From assembly GCA_022510785.1 (NCBI GenBank), contig JAFLSV010000004.1:72106-136105 (forward strand): a DNA stretch of 64,000 bases. The letters run 5' to 3'. The stretch is from Desulfovibrionaceae bacterium. Its GTDB lineage: Bacteria > Desulfobacterota > Desulfovibrionia > Desulfovibrionales > Desulfovibrionaceae. This document shows positions 47,531 through 57,013 of the stretch, one piece after another. The stretch's first letter is position 1. Each line of letters starts with the position of its first letter. The notes beneath the pieces are model-generated. The model was not told the DNA's origin, searched no databases, and worked only from the letters and a program-made list of their open reading frames with translations. The position numbers were made by a program, and so were the translations under genes.

Positions 47531-48722
47531 ACACCGCTTTTTGAGCGTCGTCCTCCGGCTGGCGGAGGGCGCGCTGCTCTGCCTGGCTCTGACGGCCATG
47601 CCCTGCCTGGCGGGGGGGGAGGTGCGCGCTCTCATGCGGGTCGTGCCTTACGGAAGGGAGCTTGCCCCCGACCGGGCCCGCATGGCGGCGGAGGGCCTGG
47701 CCTGGCTGGCCGGGCTGGAGCGTGCCGCGGCCGCCCTGGCCGCGTTGGAGCCCGTGCGTCTGGCCGGGCTTGACACGCTTCAGCTTCAGGCTTTGGCCGC
47801 CGGGCTGGGCATGGTGGAGGTTGAGGCGGAAGCCTCCGTCCGCGGCGAAAATCCGTCCGCCGGCGAAGGCCGCGCCGTGGCCGTGGCCCGGGTGGCGAAT
47901 GGGGATTTGGGGCAGGTGTCGCGCGTGCTGGGCGCCGGAAATGGGTATGAGCGGTATGAGGATGTCATCGCTGCCCTGACGGGCCTGATCCCCGAACTCA
48001 TGCGCCTGGCGGAGCAGTGCCGCTCCGTGCCGGGCGTGGTCGTGCCCGGCGCCCAGGCCGGGGCGCTGCGCGAGCGCCTGCGCGCGGTGGGTGACGAGGT
48101 GGAAGCCTATACCCTGTACCGCGCCTGGCTGGATGGGACGCGGCGCGAGCCGGAGCTCCCGGAGTTTTCCGAGGATTTCCATGAGTCCGATGCGTCCGGC
48201 GGCGTTCCGGAGAAGGGCGCGCCCGAAGCGGGCACGGAAGACGATGAGGCCCTTCGCGGGCGCAAGGCCCTGGTAGAGAAGGCCTTTGCCCTCGCGCCCG
48301 GCGCCCTGCCCCTGCGTCTGGCCCGGGCGGAGCTTTTGCTGCGGGAGGAACGCTTTCGCGCGGCGGTTCAGATATTGGAAAACCTGCCTCCCGCGCCGGA
48401 ATCCGCGGGATCGGCGGACGCGGCGCCCTCCATGCGGGACAGGGCTGAAGCGCGGCTGATCGCGCGCGCGCTGGAGGCGCGCGCGCTGGCCCAGCTGCGC
48501 TCGGGCCGGCCCGCGCTGGCCGAGCGCGATCTGGATGTGGCCCTGACCCTGACACCGCAACGGGCGTCCCTGTGGCTGGGGCGTGGCGCGGCCCGGCAGA
48601 TGCGGGATCGCTTTGGGCCCATGTGCGACGACTACCGCCAGGCCTGTGTGCGCGGTCTGTGCCGGGGGCTGGCGGCGGCCCATGAGCGCGGACAGTGCCA
48701 GGATGCCGCGAGGGAGCGCTGA
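47514..48722 (+). CDS. Exported TPR-like protein
   Basis: Signal peptide; C-terminal repeats ALEARALAQLRSGRPALAERDLDVALTLTPQRASLWLGRGAARQM; 17-nt overlap with previous ORF. Confidence 0.72.
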   Translation: MRRLIKHRFLSVVLRLAEGALLCLALTAMPCLAGGEVRALMRVVPYGRELAPDRARMAAEGLAWLAGLERAAAALAALEPVRLAGLDTLQLQALAAGLGMVEVEAEASVRGENPSAGEGRAVAVARVANGDLGQVSRVLGAGNGYERYEDVIAALTGLIPELMRLAEQCRSVPGVVVPGAQAGALRERLRAVGDEVEAYTLYRAWLDGTRREPELPEFSEDFHESDASGGVPEKGAPEAGTEDDEALRGRKALVEKAFALAPGALPLRLARAELLLREERFRAAVQILENLPPAPESAGSADAAPSMRDRAEARLIARALEARALAQLRSGRPALAERDLDVALTLTPQRASLWLGRGAARQMRDRFGPMCDDYRQACVRGLCRGLAAAHERGQCQDAARER

Positions 48723-48727
48723 ACGCC

Positions 48728-49057
48728 GTGCGGCCCGTTTTTGTCAAGGTTTACGGTTCCCTGCACCCCGCCGGCCGGGCCGCCCTGGCCGCCGTGTCCT
48801 CCGTGCTGGCGGACTGGTACATTCCCGAGGCCGTGGAACTGAAGGGCGATCTGCTGCGCATCAGTCATGAGGGGGAATATTTTCCCGTCGAGGATGTGGT
48901 GGATGTCCTGCGGCCCTTGCTGAGCGAGACCTGTGAGGGCAAACTGGATTATCTCGATCTTGAGGCGTGGAGCCTGCGCCGCTTTTTCTTCCGCCATGGC
49001 CGGGTGAGCGAGCGCACGGCCTCACTGGATCGCGCGCTGGAGTCATGCGCGAAGTAA
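48728..49057 (+). CDS. Small protein, unknown
   Basis: GTG start candidate; VRPVFVKVYGSLHPAGRAALAAVSSVLADWYIPEAVELKGDLLRISHEGEYFPVEDVVDVLRPLL. Confidence 0.6.
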   Translation: MRPVFVKVYGSLHPAGRAALAAVSSVLADWYIPEAVELKGDLLRISHEGEYFPVEDVVDVLRPLLSETCEGKLDYLDLEAWSLRRFFFRHGRVSERTASLDRALESCAK

Positions 49058-49088
49058 CGCTCTGTTTCCTTAAACTCTGGGACGGCCC

Positions 49089-50015
49089 ATGCGCAACAAC
49101 AAGTCTCCCCGTTGGATCGAAGGCGTCCGCGCCTGGCTGCGCGCGGCGCGCCTGCGCACACTGCCTCTGGCCTGTTCCGCTGTGGCCCTCGGGGGCGGCC
49201 TGGCCGCGGCGGAAGGCTATTTTCGCCCGCCGGTCTTTGTCCTCAGCGTGCTGACCGCGGTTCTGCTTCAGGTCTTGTCCAATTTTGCCAACGATTACGG
49301 CGATGCGGTCAGGGGCGCGGACGGGCCGGGCCGGGTGGGCCCCAGGCGCTCGGTGGCCTCCGGCGAGCTGTCGGCCGCGGCCATGTTCCGGGCCGTCCTG
49401 CTTCTGGCCGGGCTCTGCCTGGCCTTGGGCGCGGCGCTTCTGACCGTCAGTTTCGGCGCCGACCCCGTGCGCTGGTTTGTCTTTCTGGCGCTGGGGCTCG
49501 CAAGCGTCGCGGCCGCCGTGCTGTACACCATGGGCAGGCGTCCCTATGGCTACCGGGGCTATGGCGATTTTTGCGTCTTCGTCTTCTTCGGTCTGGTGGC
49601 GGTGGCGGGCTCCTACGCCCTGTACGGCGCGCCCCTGGTTCGTCTGCCCGGTCTGCCGGCCTGCGCGGCGGGCTTTTTTGCCACAGCGGTGATCAATATC
49701 AACAATATCCGTGACATGGAGAACGATTCCGCCAACGGCAAGGAAACGCTGGCCCTGCGCCTTGGGCCGCGGCGGGCGCGGATGTACCACCTGGCCCTGA
49801 TTGGGCTGGGGCTGGCCTGCTGGGCAATCTGGCTTGCCGCCACCGGCCGCTGGTGGGGGCTGGCGCTGCTGGCGTCGGCTTTTCCGCTGGTTCACAGCGC
49901 ATGGCGGGTATACAGCTCGCTGCGGCCGGATGTCCTCGACGCCCAGCTGCGGGTCACATCAATGTCGGCTGGATTTGTCAACAGCCTCATGGCTCTGGCC
50001 CTGGTCTGGCTGTGA
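49089..50015 (+). CDS. menA: 1,4-dihydroxy-2-naphthoate polyprenyltransferase (UbiA superfamily)
   Basis: NFANDYGDAVRGADGPGRVGPRRSVASGELS, VININNIRDMENDSANGKETLALRLG. Confidence 0.94.
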   Translation: MRNNKSPRWIEGVRAWLRAARLRTLPLACSAVALGGGLAAAEGYFRPPVFVLSVLTAVLLQVLSNFANDYGDAVRGADGPGRVGPRRSVASGELSAAAMFRAVLLLAGLCLALGAALLTVSFGADPVRWFVFLALGLASVAAAVLYTMGRRPYGYRGYGDFCVFVFFGLVAVAGSYALYGAPLVRLPGLPACAAGFFATAVININNIRDMENDSANGKETLALRLGPRRARMYHLALIGLGLACWAIWLAATGRWWGLALLASAFPLVHSAWRVYSSLRPDVLDAQLRVTSMSAGFVNSLMALALVWL

Positions 50016-51350
50016 GTTTCCGGCGGGCGCCCGGCGCGGGCGTGATACCACGATGGCCGCGCGCAGAGACGCGAACAGCGGCGGGCATTTAAGGGCCGCC
50101 GCCGTCAGGTTGGCCGTGAAGCCCGTCAGCAGCGCGCCAGGCAGGCAGGCCGCGGCTCCGGTCATGTCCAGCACCAGCGCGATCCCCGTCAGAGGGGCGC
50201 GCAGCACGGCGGAAAAGAAGCCGGCCATGCCGAAGACCACAAAGGAACCCGCCGTGTCCGCCGCCGTCAGATGCGCGTCCAGCAGGATGCGGGCGGCCAG
50301 GGCGCCCAGCGCGGCTCCGACGCACAGTATGGGCATGAGAACACCGCCGGGCGCGTTGCCCGTTGTGCTGATCAGCGAAAAAAGAGCCTTGACGAGGCAC
50401 AGCCCCAGCAGCAGCGGCAGGGCCAGATCTCCCGCGCCGGCGCCCAGGGAGTGAATCAGGTGATCGCCTCCGCCGAGCGCCGGAGGGCACAGAAAGGCCA
50501 GAGCCCAGGCCAGCATCATCGGGGGCAGGATGCGCCAGCGCTGGGGCAGGGGAGAGTGGCGCGCCTCGCTGTCCTTGAGCCAGAGCAGAGCGCGGTTGTA
50601 CAGGTATCCCAGCCCGCCCAGGAGGACGCCGAAAAGGAGCGCCGTCCACAGGCGGAAGCAGTCCGGTTCCCGCAAGTCCTGGAAGGGAAAGATGCGGCCG
50701 AAGCCGAACACATGGCTGACCACGGCCTGAGCGCTGAAGGCGGCGGCCAGGGTAAGGGCGAAGCCGCCCCAGGTGAAGCGGGTTTTCATTTCCTCGAAAA
50801 CAAACACAAGTCCGGCCAGGGGCGCGCCAAAAGCCGCCGACATGCCGGCGGCCGCCCCGGCGGCGATATGCGCGTGTCCGGCAAAGCTGATGTGTTCCCA
50901 CAAGGCGCCGGTCAGCGAGGCCACAGCCGCGCCCAGCTGGATGCCCGGCCCCCCCATGCCCAAAGACAGGCCGCTCAGGCAAGAAAGGCCGCACCCCGTG
51001 AACCTGGCCGCCAGAACGCGCAGCCAGTCCATGCGGGACAGGTGCAGTCTGCCGGCCACCACCAGTTCGGTCTGCGGGATGCCGCTGCCGGAAATGAGGG
51101 GCACGGCCCGCACCAGCCCGCCCAGAAGCCTCGCCATGCCGACCAGAACAAGCCCCCACAGCGCGGGTATCCACCAGTGTTCCCTGGCCGAGGCAAACCA
51201 GTTCAGCAGCACGGGAAAGGCGGAATCGTGAATCAGACGGAAGGCGCCGACCACAAGAGCCGCGCCCGCTCCGATAACGGCCCCTTCGGCCGCCAGAAGC
51301 AGCCAGTTGCCCAGCCTGAAGAAAGGCTTGTTCCGCCGATGAAGCCGCAC
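49959..51350 (-). CDS. ClC-family chloride channel/transporter with non-canonical gating motif
   Basis: SGSGIPQTE, GMGGPGIQLGAAVA, FGAPLAGLVFVFEEMKTRFTWG, NAPGGVLMPILCVGAALG, LRAPLTGIALVLDMTG. Confidence 0.9.
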   Translation of the reverse strand: MRLHRRNKPFFRLGNWLLLAAEGAVIGAGAALVVGAFRLIHDSAFPVLLNWFASAREHWWIPALWGLVLVGMARLLGGLVRAVPLISGSGIPQTELVVAGRLHLSRMDWLRVLAARFTGCGLSCLSGLSLGMGGPGIQLGAAVASLTGALWEHISFAGHAHIAAGAAAGMSAAFGAPLAGLVFVFEEMKTRFTWGGFALTLAAAFSAQAVVSHVFGFGRIFPFQDLREPDCFRLWTALLFGVLLGGLGYLYNRALLWLKDSEARHSPLPQRWRILPPMMLAWALAFLCPPALGGGDHLIHSLGAGAGDLALPLLLGLCLVKALFSLISTTGNAPGGVLMPILCVGAALGALAARILLDAHLTAADTAGSFVVFGMAGFFSAVLRAPLTGIALVLDMTGAAACLPGALLTGFTANLTAAALKCPPLFASLRAAIVVSRPRRAPAGNSQPDQGQSHEAVDKSSRH

Positions 51351-51441
51351 GCCTCGTCCCCCGTCGTCTGAAGTTGCCCGGAGCCGCCCGGACTGCCGTG
51401 GTCTGAGGCTCCGCCGGCATGTCCCGGGGCGGGCGCGAGGG

Positions 51442-52056
51442 CTATTCCACCTTGTGGCCCAGACGGTTCAGGCGCGGCCGCATGGCCTTGGAATCCCACG
51501 ACCAGTAAATGCGCCAGGCCTTGCCGTGGATGGCCGAGCGCCTGACCGTGCCCCAGGCCCGCGAATCTTCCGAATTGTCGCGATTGTCGCCCATGACGAA
51601 GTATTCGCCGTCGGGCACGGTGACGGGGCCTATGTTGTCCAGACGGCTCATGATGGTGGGATGGATATGCTGCACATAGTCCTCGCGCACCAGCTCGCCG
51701 TTGCGGTACAATTCCTTGTCGCGCACCTCAATGACATCGCCCGGCAGCCCTTCCACGCGCTTGATGTAGTCTATGGACGGATCGCCGGGAAATTCAAACA
51801 CGATGATATCGCCAATCCGCGGGCCGTCGCGTTCTATCAGGTAGGCGCCGGTCAGGGGATTTTTGACTCCGTAGGAGAACTTGTTGACCAGAAGATAATC
51901 CCCAATCTGCACGGTTTCGAGCATGGAGCCGGAGGGGATGGTAAAGGCCTGGAACAAAAAGGTGCGGATGAAAAAGGCCAGCACCAGGGCAATGGCCAGG
52001 GCTTCACCGTATTCACGAAACAGGGATTTTCGCTGGTCGGGATGACGTTTTTTCAT
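51442..52056 (-). CDS. lepB: Signal peptidase I
   Basis: FLFQAFTIPSGSMLETVQIGDYLLVNKFSYG, YIKRVEGLPGD, FVMGDNRDNSEDSRAWGTV. Start set at MKKRHPDQ. Confidence 0.95.
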   Translation of the reverse strand: MKKRHPDQRKSLFREYGEALAIALVLAFFIRTFLFQAFTIPSGSMLETVQIGDYLLVNKFSYGVKNPLTGAYLIERDGPRIGDIIVFEFPGDPSIDYIKRVEGLPGDVIEVRDKELYRNGELVREDYVQHIHPTIMSRLDNIGPVTVPDGEYFVMGDNRDNSEDSRAWGTVRRSAIHGKAWRIYWSWDSKAMRPRLNRLGHKVE

Positions 52057-52283
52057 GATGTGTCCGAAGAGGCCGGTTTGGGGAAGCGGCGGAGCGGGGC
52101 GCCCGGGCCTGTCCGGAGCTGCCGTGGAAGGTGCGCCGCGCTTGTGAGGGAAAATTTTTACCATGCCGCGGGTTCACACGCAAGGTTGGTGCGGCGGGCC
52201 GTGCTTGCCTCGCTTGCGGGCGCCGGGCAAGTGTGGCAAAAAAGCGGCATCAGTCTGTTTTGGCAAGGAAAAGAGGTGCCGTC

Positions 52284-53492
52284 ATGATCACGCTGCCCCA
52301 GGGCTTTCGTCTGGCCGTGGCCACGGCCGATTTTCGCGACAAGCATCAGGATCGCCGCGACCTGGCCCTGGCGCTGAGCGATGTTCCCGCCGTGGCTGCC
52401 GGGGTGTTCACCACCAACCTGTTTCAGGCCGCGCCGGTGCAGGTGGCCCGGGCGGCTCTTGAGGCCGCCGGGGAGGGCGCGCCGTCCTTCTCCTCGCCCC
52501 GCGCCATGCTGATCAATTCCGGCCAGGCCAATGCCTGCACCGGTGAGGCCGGGCTGGAAGACTGCCTGGCCACGCTGGACATGGTGGGGGCCGCCGTGGA
52601 TCTGCCCGCTTCGGCTATTCTGCCCGCGTCCACCGGGGTCATCGGCGCGCGCATGGATCTCGGCAAATGGCGGGTTGCCGTGCCCGCCCTGGCCTTTTCC
52701 CTGGGGCATGCCTCTCTGGAGGATTTTGCGCGGGCCATCATGACCACCGACGCCTTTCCCAAACTGTCCGGCGCGGAAGTACGGCTTGAGGGCGGCCCCG
52801 TGCGCCTGGCCGGGGTAGCCAAGGGCGCGGGCATGATTTGTCCCAACATGGCCACCATGCTGTCTCTGGTGCTGTGCGACGCGGCGGTGGAAGCGGCCGC
52901 CTGGCGGGCCATGTTCCGGCGGGCCGTGGACGCCACCTTCAACCGGGTGAGCGTGGACGGCGACACCTCCACCAACGACACCCTCATCGGCCTGGCCAAC
53001 GGCGCGTCGGGCGTGCGCGCCGAAGGCGGAGATCTGGCCGTGCTGGAAGAAGCGCTTACCGGCGTGCTGGGCGATTTGGCCTATATGCTGGTCAAGGATG
53101 GCGAGGGCGCCACCAAGGTCATGCATATCACGGTGCGCGGGGCGGCCACGGACGCGGATGCCGAGGCCGTGGCCCGCACGGTGGGTCATTCGCAGCTGGT
53201 CAAGACCGCCATGTTCGGCCGCGATGCCAACTGGGGCCGCATTGTGGCCGCGGCGGGCCGGGCCGGCGTGAATTTCCGCCCCGAGGATCTGCGCGTTTCG
53301 TTGTGCGCGGTGGAGCTTTTCCGGGACGGCCGCCCCACGGATCTGGACTTTGACGCCCTGTTGAAGGAGCCCCTGGCCGGCACGGATCTTGCCCTGGAAC
53401 TGGTTTTGGGCAACGGCCCGGGCACGGCGAAGCTGCTTGCCTCGGATTTGTCCCATGCGTATGTCTCGCTCAACGCGGGCTACCGCTCGTAG
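52284..53492 (+). CDS. argJ: Bifunctional glutamate N-acetyltransferase/amino-acid acetyltransferase
   Basis: INSGQANACTG, ILPASTGVIG, GVAKGAGMICPNMATMLSLVLCD, SVDGDTSTNDT, AMFGRDANWGRIVAAAGRAG. Confidence 0.97.
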   Translation: MITLPQGFRLAVATADFRDKHQDRRDLALALSDVPAVAAGVFTTNLFQAAPVQVARAALEAAGEGAPSFSSPRAMLINSGQANACTGEAGLEDCLATLDMVGAAVDLPASAILPASTGVIGARMDLGKWRVAVPALAFSLGHASLEDFARAIMTTDAFPKLSGAEVRLEGGPVRLAGVAKGAGMICPNMATMLSLVLCDAAVEAAAWRAMFRRAVDATFNRVSVDGDTSTNDTLIGLANGASGVRAEGGDLAVLEEALTGVLGDLAYMLVKDGEGATKVMHITVRGAATDADAEAVARTVGHSQLVKTAMFGRDANWGRIVAAAGRAGVNFRPEDLRVSLCAVELFRDGRPTDLDFDALLKEPLAGTDLALELVLGNGPGTAKLLASDLSHAYVSLNAGYRS

Positions 53493-53569
53493 GGCAAGGC
53501 GCGGGGTGAAACCGCAGCTTCCTTCCGGCCCGGTATGGGGGAGGGAACGTTAGTGTCAGGGGAGGCCGC

Positions 53570-53869
53570 ATGGTCATCGGGGTGCTGACGGTGGAATATG
53601 CGCTGCACGGCAACGACTCGCTCAAGGGCAAGCGCCGGGTGGCCAACAGCCTGAAACAGAAGGTGCGCAACACGTTCAACGTGGCCATCGCCGAGGCCGG
53701 CACCGAGGATTCCCTGGTGCGCCTGCGGCTGGCCGTGGTTTCCATCAGCAACAGCCAGCGGCATGTGCAGGCCCGCATGGACAAGTGCCTGGCCATGATG
53801 GAGGCTGTGTGCCACGAGGAAATGACATACAGCGATCTGGAATTTCTGGACGCCGATACCCCGTATTGA
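53570..53869 (+). CDS. DUF503 family protein
   Basis: MVIGVLTVEYALHGNDSLKGKRRVANSLKQKVRNTFNVAIAEAG. Confidence 0.9.
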   Translation: MVIGVLTVEYALHGNDSLKGKRRVANSLKQKVRNTFNVAIAEAGTEDSLVRLRLAVVSISNSQRHVQARMDKCLAMMEAVCHEEMTYSDLEFLDADTPY

Positions 53870-53921
53870 TGTTCCGGGCCTGTCTTTTTAGAACCATGCG
53901 CCCTATGGGAGTGAGGTGAGT

Positions 53922-54968
53922 ATGTCCAACGTTCCGGCTGAAGTGGCCGAACTTCTCAGACGTCACGACCGCATTCTGGTGGCCGCCCATGCCAATCCCG
54001 ACGGCGACGCCGTGGGCGCCTGCGTCGCCCTTGGCTGGGCCTTGCGTGAGCTGGATAAGAATGTGCTGCTCTACAACGCCACGGGCTTTCCCGAATACCT
54101 GAGCTGGCTGCGTCTGCCCAGCCCCCTCCTTGCCTCGCTGGATCGCCTGCCCGCGCCGCCGGATCTGGTGGTGGCCCTGGACTGCGGCGAGGCCAAACGC
54201 CTGGGATCGGACTTGAGTTCCCTGCTGAACAGCGTGCCCAGCATCAACATCGATCACCATCCGGGCAATCCCGCTTACGGCAGTCTGTACAACTGGGTGG
54301 ATCCGGGCATGTCCTCCACCGGCGAAATGGTGGGCATGGTGGCCGGGGCTCTGGGCGTGCCCCTTACCGGCGTTCTGGCTGAAAGCCTCTATGTGGCCCT
54401 GGTGTCGGATACCGGCTCCTTCGCCTACGACAGCACCACGCCCGGCTCGCTGCGCCTGGCGGCCAGCCTGACGGAACAGGGCCTCAATGTGTCCGCCGTG
54501 CGCGCCCGTCTGGATAATTCCTGGAGTGAGCCCAAGCTGCGTCTCTGGGGCCGTCTCATGCAGGAGGCCCGTCTTCTGGAGGACGGACGCCTGGCCGCCG
54601 GTCTGGTGAGCCGCGCGCTGCTGGATGAACTGGGCGCCGCGCGGGAAGACTGCGAGGGCTTTGTGGAGCAGTTGCGGCGCGTGAGCAGCGTGCGCGTGGC
54701 CGTGATGCTGCGCGAGGCCGAGCCAGACGCCGACGGCCGCGCCTGTACGCGGGTCAGCCTGCGTTCCAGCGGCGCCGATGACGTGCGGGCCGTGGCCGCG
54801 CAGTTCGGCGGCGGCGGCCACAAAAACGCGGCCGGGGCCACCCTGCCCCTGGATATGGAGCGCGCCCTGACCGTCATGCTGCCCTATATCCGCCATGTCT
54901 GGAGCCGGGACGACATGCGCGCGGGCCGCATTCCGCCCTGTCCGTCGGCCGCGCCGCGCGTGGTGTAA
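53922..54968 (+). CDS. DHH/DHHA1 phosphoesterase (NrnA-like oligoribonuclease/pAp phosphatase)
   Basis: AAHANPDGDAVGACVALGWAL, ALDCGEAKRLG, NIDHHPGNPAYG, VAAQFGGGGHKNAAGATL. Confidence 0.94.
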   Translation: MSNVPAEVAELLRRHDRILVAAHANPDGDAVGACVALGWALRELDKNVLLYNATGFPEYLSWLRLPSPLLASLDRLPAPPDLVVALDCGEAKRLGSDLSSLLNSVPSINIDHHPGNPAYGSLYNWVDPGMSSTGEMVGMVAGALGVPLTGVLAESLYVALVSDTGSFAYDSTTPGSLRLAASLTEQGLNVSAVRARLDNSWSEPKLRLWGRLMQEARLLEDGRLAAGLVSRALLDELGAAREDCEGFVEQLRRVSSVRVAVMLREAEPDADGRACTRVSLRSSGADDVRAVAAQFGGGGHKNAAGATLPLDMERALTVMLPYIRHVWSRDDMRAGRIPPCPSAAPRVV

Positions 54969-55093
54969 GGTGGGCGGGCCGCTCCGCCGCCCGAGCCCTG
55001 GCTTGACGGAGAACCGGCTCAATGTCACAAGGGCGGATAACCCGGGCGGCGTGAGCGCCGGAGCTTTTCCACACCCAACTTGAGGGGGATCCC

Positions 55094-55969
55094 ATGTTTC
55101 GAGGAGCCATCACCGCGCTTGTCACGCCGTTCAGAAACGGCGCTCTGGACGAAGAAGCCTACCGCGCCCTGATCGAATGGCAGATTGAACAGGGTATCGA
55201 CGGTCTGGTTCCCTGCGGCACCACGGGCGAATCCGCCACCATGTCCCACGACGAGCACGAGGAGGCCGTGCGCATCTGCATCGAGCAGGTCAGGGGCCGC
55301 GTGCCCGTCATGGCCGGGGCCGGATCCAACAACACGGCCGAAGCCATACGCCTGACCGCCTTTGCCAAACAGGCCGGGGCCGACGCCGCCCTGCTCATTT
55401 CGCCGTACTACAACAAGCCCACGCAGGAGGGCGTGTTCCGCCACTTCAAGGCTGTCAACGACGCCGTGGATCTGCCGCTTTTCGTGTACAACGTGCCCGG
55501 CCGCACCGGAAGCAACGTGCTGCCGTCCACCGTGGCCCGCATGGCCCGTGAACTGCCCCATGTGGTGGGCATCAAGGAAGCCACGGGCAATCTGGTTCAG
55601 GTTTCCGAGGTCGTGGAACTGTGCGGCGACGGCTTCACCCTGCTGTCCGGCGATGACCTCACCGCCCTGCCGAGCTTCAGCGTGGGGGGCAAGGGCGTTA
55701 TTTCGGTGACTTCCAACGTGCTGCCCGCCAGGGTGGCCGCCATGTGCGCCGCCTGGAACCGGGGCGATACCGCCGAAGCCCTCCGCCTGCACGGCGGGCT
55801 CATGCCCATGAATCGCGCCCTGTTTCTGGAGAGCAACCCCATTCCGGTCAAAACCGCCCTGCACCTCATGGGCCGCATGAGCGCCGAATTTCGCCTGCCC
55901 CTGTGCCCCCTTGGCGAGGAGAACCTGGTCAGGCTGAGGGAAGTCATGGCCGCCAGCGGTCTCCTTTAG
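55094..55969 (+). CDS. dapA: 4-hydroxy-tetrahydrodipicolinate synthase
   Basis: GAITALVTPFRNGALDEEAY, GTTGESATMSHDEHEE, YYNKPTQEGVFRHFKAV, VVGIKEATGNL. Confidence 0.98.
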   Translation: MFRGAITALVTPFRNGALDEEAYRALIEWQIEQGIDGLVPCGTTGESATMSHDEHEEAVRICIEQVRGRVPVMAGAGSNNTAEAIRLTAFAKQAGADAALLISPYYNKPTQEGVFRHFKAVNDAVDLPLFVYNVPGRTGSNVLPSTVARMARELPHVVGIKEATGNLVQVSEVVELCGDGFTLLSGDDLTALPSFSVGGKGVISVTSNVLPARVAAMCAAWNRGDTAEALRLHGGLMPMNRALFLESNPIPVKTALHLMGRMSAEFRLPLCPLGEENLVRLREVMAASGLL

Positions 55970-55978
55970 GGGGGCGGC

Positions 55979-56329
55979 ATGAGCAGCCATCCTCTCCGGC
56001 CTTTCGCGGGCATGCCCATAGACTGGAATCTGAGTCCGGAGGACGCCGTCACCCTGTACCTGGAATGGGGCAACAACAACTGGCGCGGCGAGCATCTGCC
56101 CGTGCGCTCCCGGGATGACGTGGCCCTGTACTTTGTGGTGGACACCTGGGGCGAAGCGCCGGCGGTGCGTCTGGTGCGCCGCAACTCCGAGGAAGCCGTG
56201 GATCTTGCCACCCTGCGCCTGCCGCCCGACCTGGAGCGGGCCTTTCTGGCGGAATACGGCGGCCTGAAAGGCGTGTTCGAACCCACGCCCGCCATCAAGG
56301 ACTGGCTGCGGCGGGAACTGGACGCCTGA
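55979..56329 (+). CDS. Conserved-looking hypothetical protein
   Basis: 116 aa; DWNLSPEDAVTLYLEWGNNNWRGEHLPVRSRDDVALYFVVDTWGEAPAVRLVRRNSEEAVDLATLRLPPDL. Confidence 0.75.
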   Translation: MSSHPLRPFAGMPIDWNLSPEDAVTLYLEWGNNNWRGEHLPVRSRDDVALYFVVDTWGEAPAVRLVRRNSEEAVDLATLRLPPDLERAFLAEYGGLKGVFEPTPAIKDWLRRELDA

Positions 56330-56365
56330 CGGAATTTTCGGTTCTGGGCGGGCCGGAAGGGGAGC

Positions 56366-57013
56366 ATGATGAGCAGCGCGGAAGAACGAGGCGCGTCCCA
56401 GCCGGGTATCGCTCTGCTGATTATCGACATGCAGCGGGATTTTGTCCTGCCGGGCGGGCCCTTGTGCGTGGCCGGGGCCCTGCCCAGCGTGCCCGTGGTG
56501 CGGCACCTTCTGGATGAGGCGCGGCAGCATGGCTGGCCGGTGTTCCATGTGGTGCGGCGGCACGCGCCGGACGGCAGCGATGCGGAACCCTTCCGCCGCC
56601 ATTGGTTCCAGGCGGGCCGCGGCGTCTGTGTGGCCGGCACGCCGGGGGCGGACGTGGTGGACGAGCTGGCTCCCCTGCCCGGCGAGCGCACCGTGGTCAA
56701 GACCCGCTTCAGCGCCTTTTACCGTACATCGCTGGACGGGCAGCTGCGCGCCCTGGGTGTGCGCACCGTGCTGCTGGCGGGCACCCAGTACCCGAACTGC
56801 GTGCGCGGCACGGCCGTGGACGCCCTGTACCGGGATTTCCATGTCATTGTGGTCAGCGACGCCTGCTCGGCCCAGACGCCGGAGGTGGCCGAGGCCAACA
56901 TCCGGGACATGCGGGCCATGGGCATTGTCTGCGAACCTCTGAACCGGCTGCCCGCCGCGCTGCCGGACATGCCGGCCCGGCGCGACCGGACGGCCGGGGA
57001 AGGCCGGCCGTGA
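56366..57013 (+). CDS. Cysteine hydrolase (isochorismatase-like)
   Basis: ALLIIDMQRDFVLPGGPL, VVKTRFSAFYRTSLDGQLRALGVRTVLLAGTQYPNCVRGTAVDALYRDFHVIVVSDAC. Confidence 0.93.
   Translation: MMSSAEERGASQPGIALLIIDMQRDFVLPGGPLCVAGALPSVPVVRHLLDEARQHGWPVFHVVRRHAPDGSDAEPFRRHWFQAGRGVCVAGTPGADVVDELAPLPGERTVVKTRFSAFYRTSLDGQLRALGVRTVLLAGTQYPNCVRGTAVDALYRDFHVIVVSDACSAQTPEVAEANIRDMRAMGIVCEPLNRLPAALPDMPARRDRTAGEGRP

Noticed and set aside
52158-53456. 432-aa minus-strand ORF
   Set aside because: Antisense to argJ, with shadow amino-acid bias.
55025-56842. 605-aa minus-strand ORF
   Set aside because: Antisense to dapA, the 116-aa protein and the cysteine hydrolase; shadow composition.
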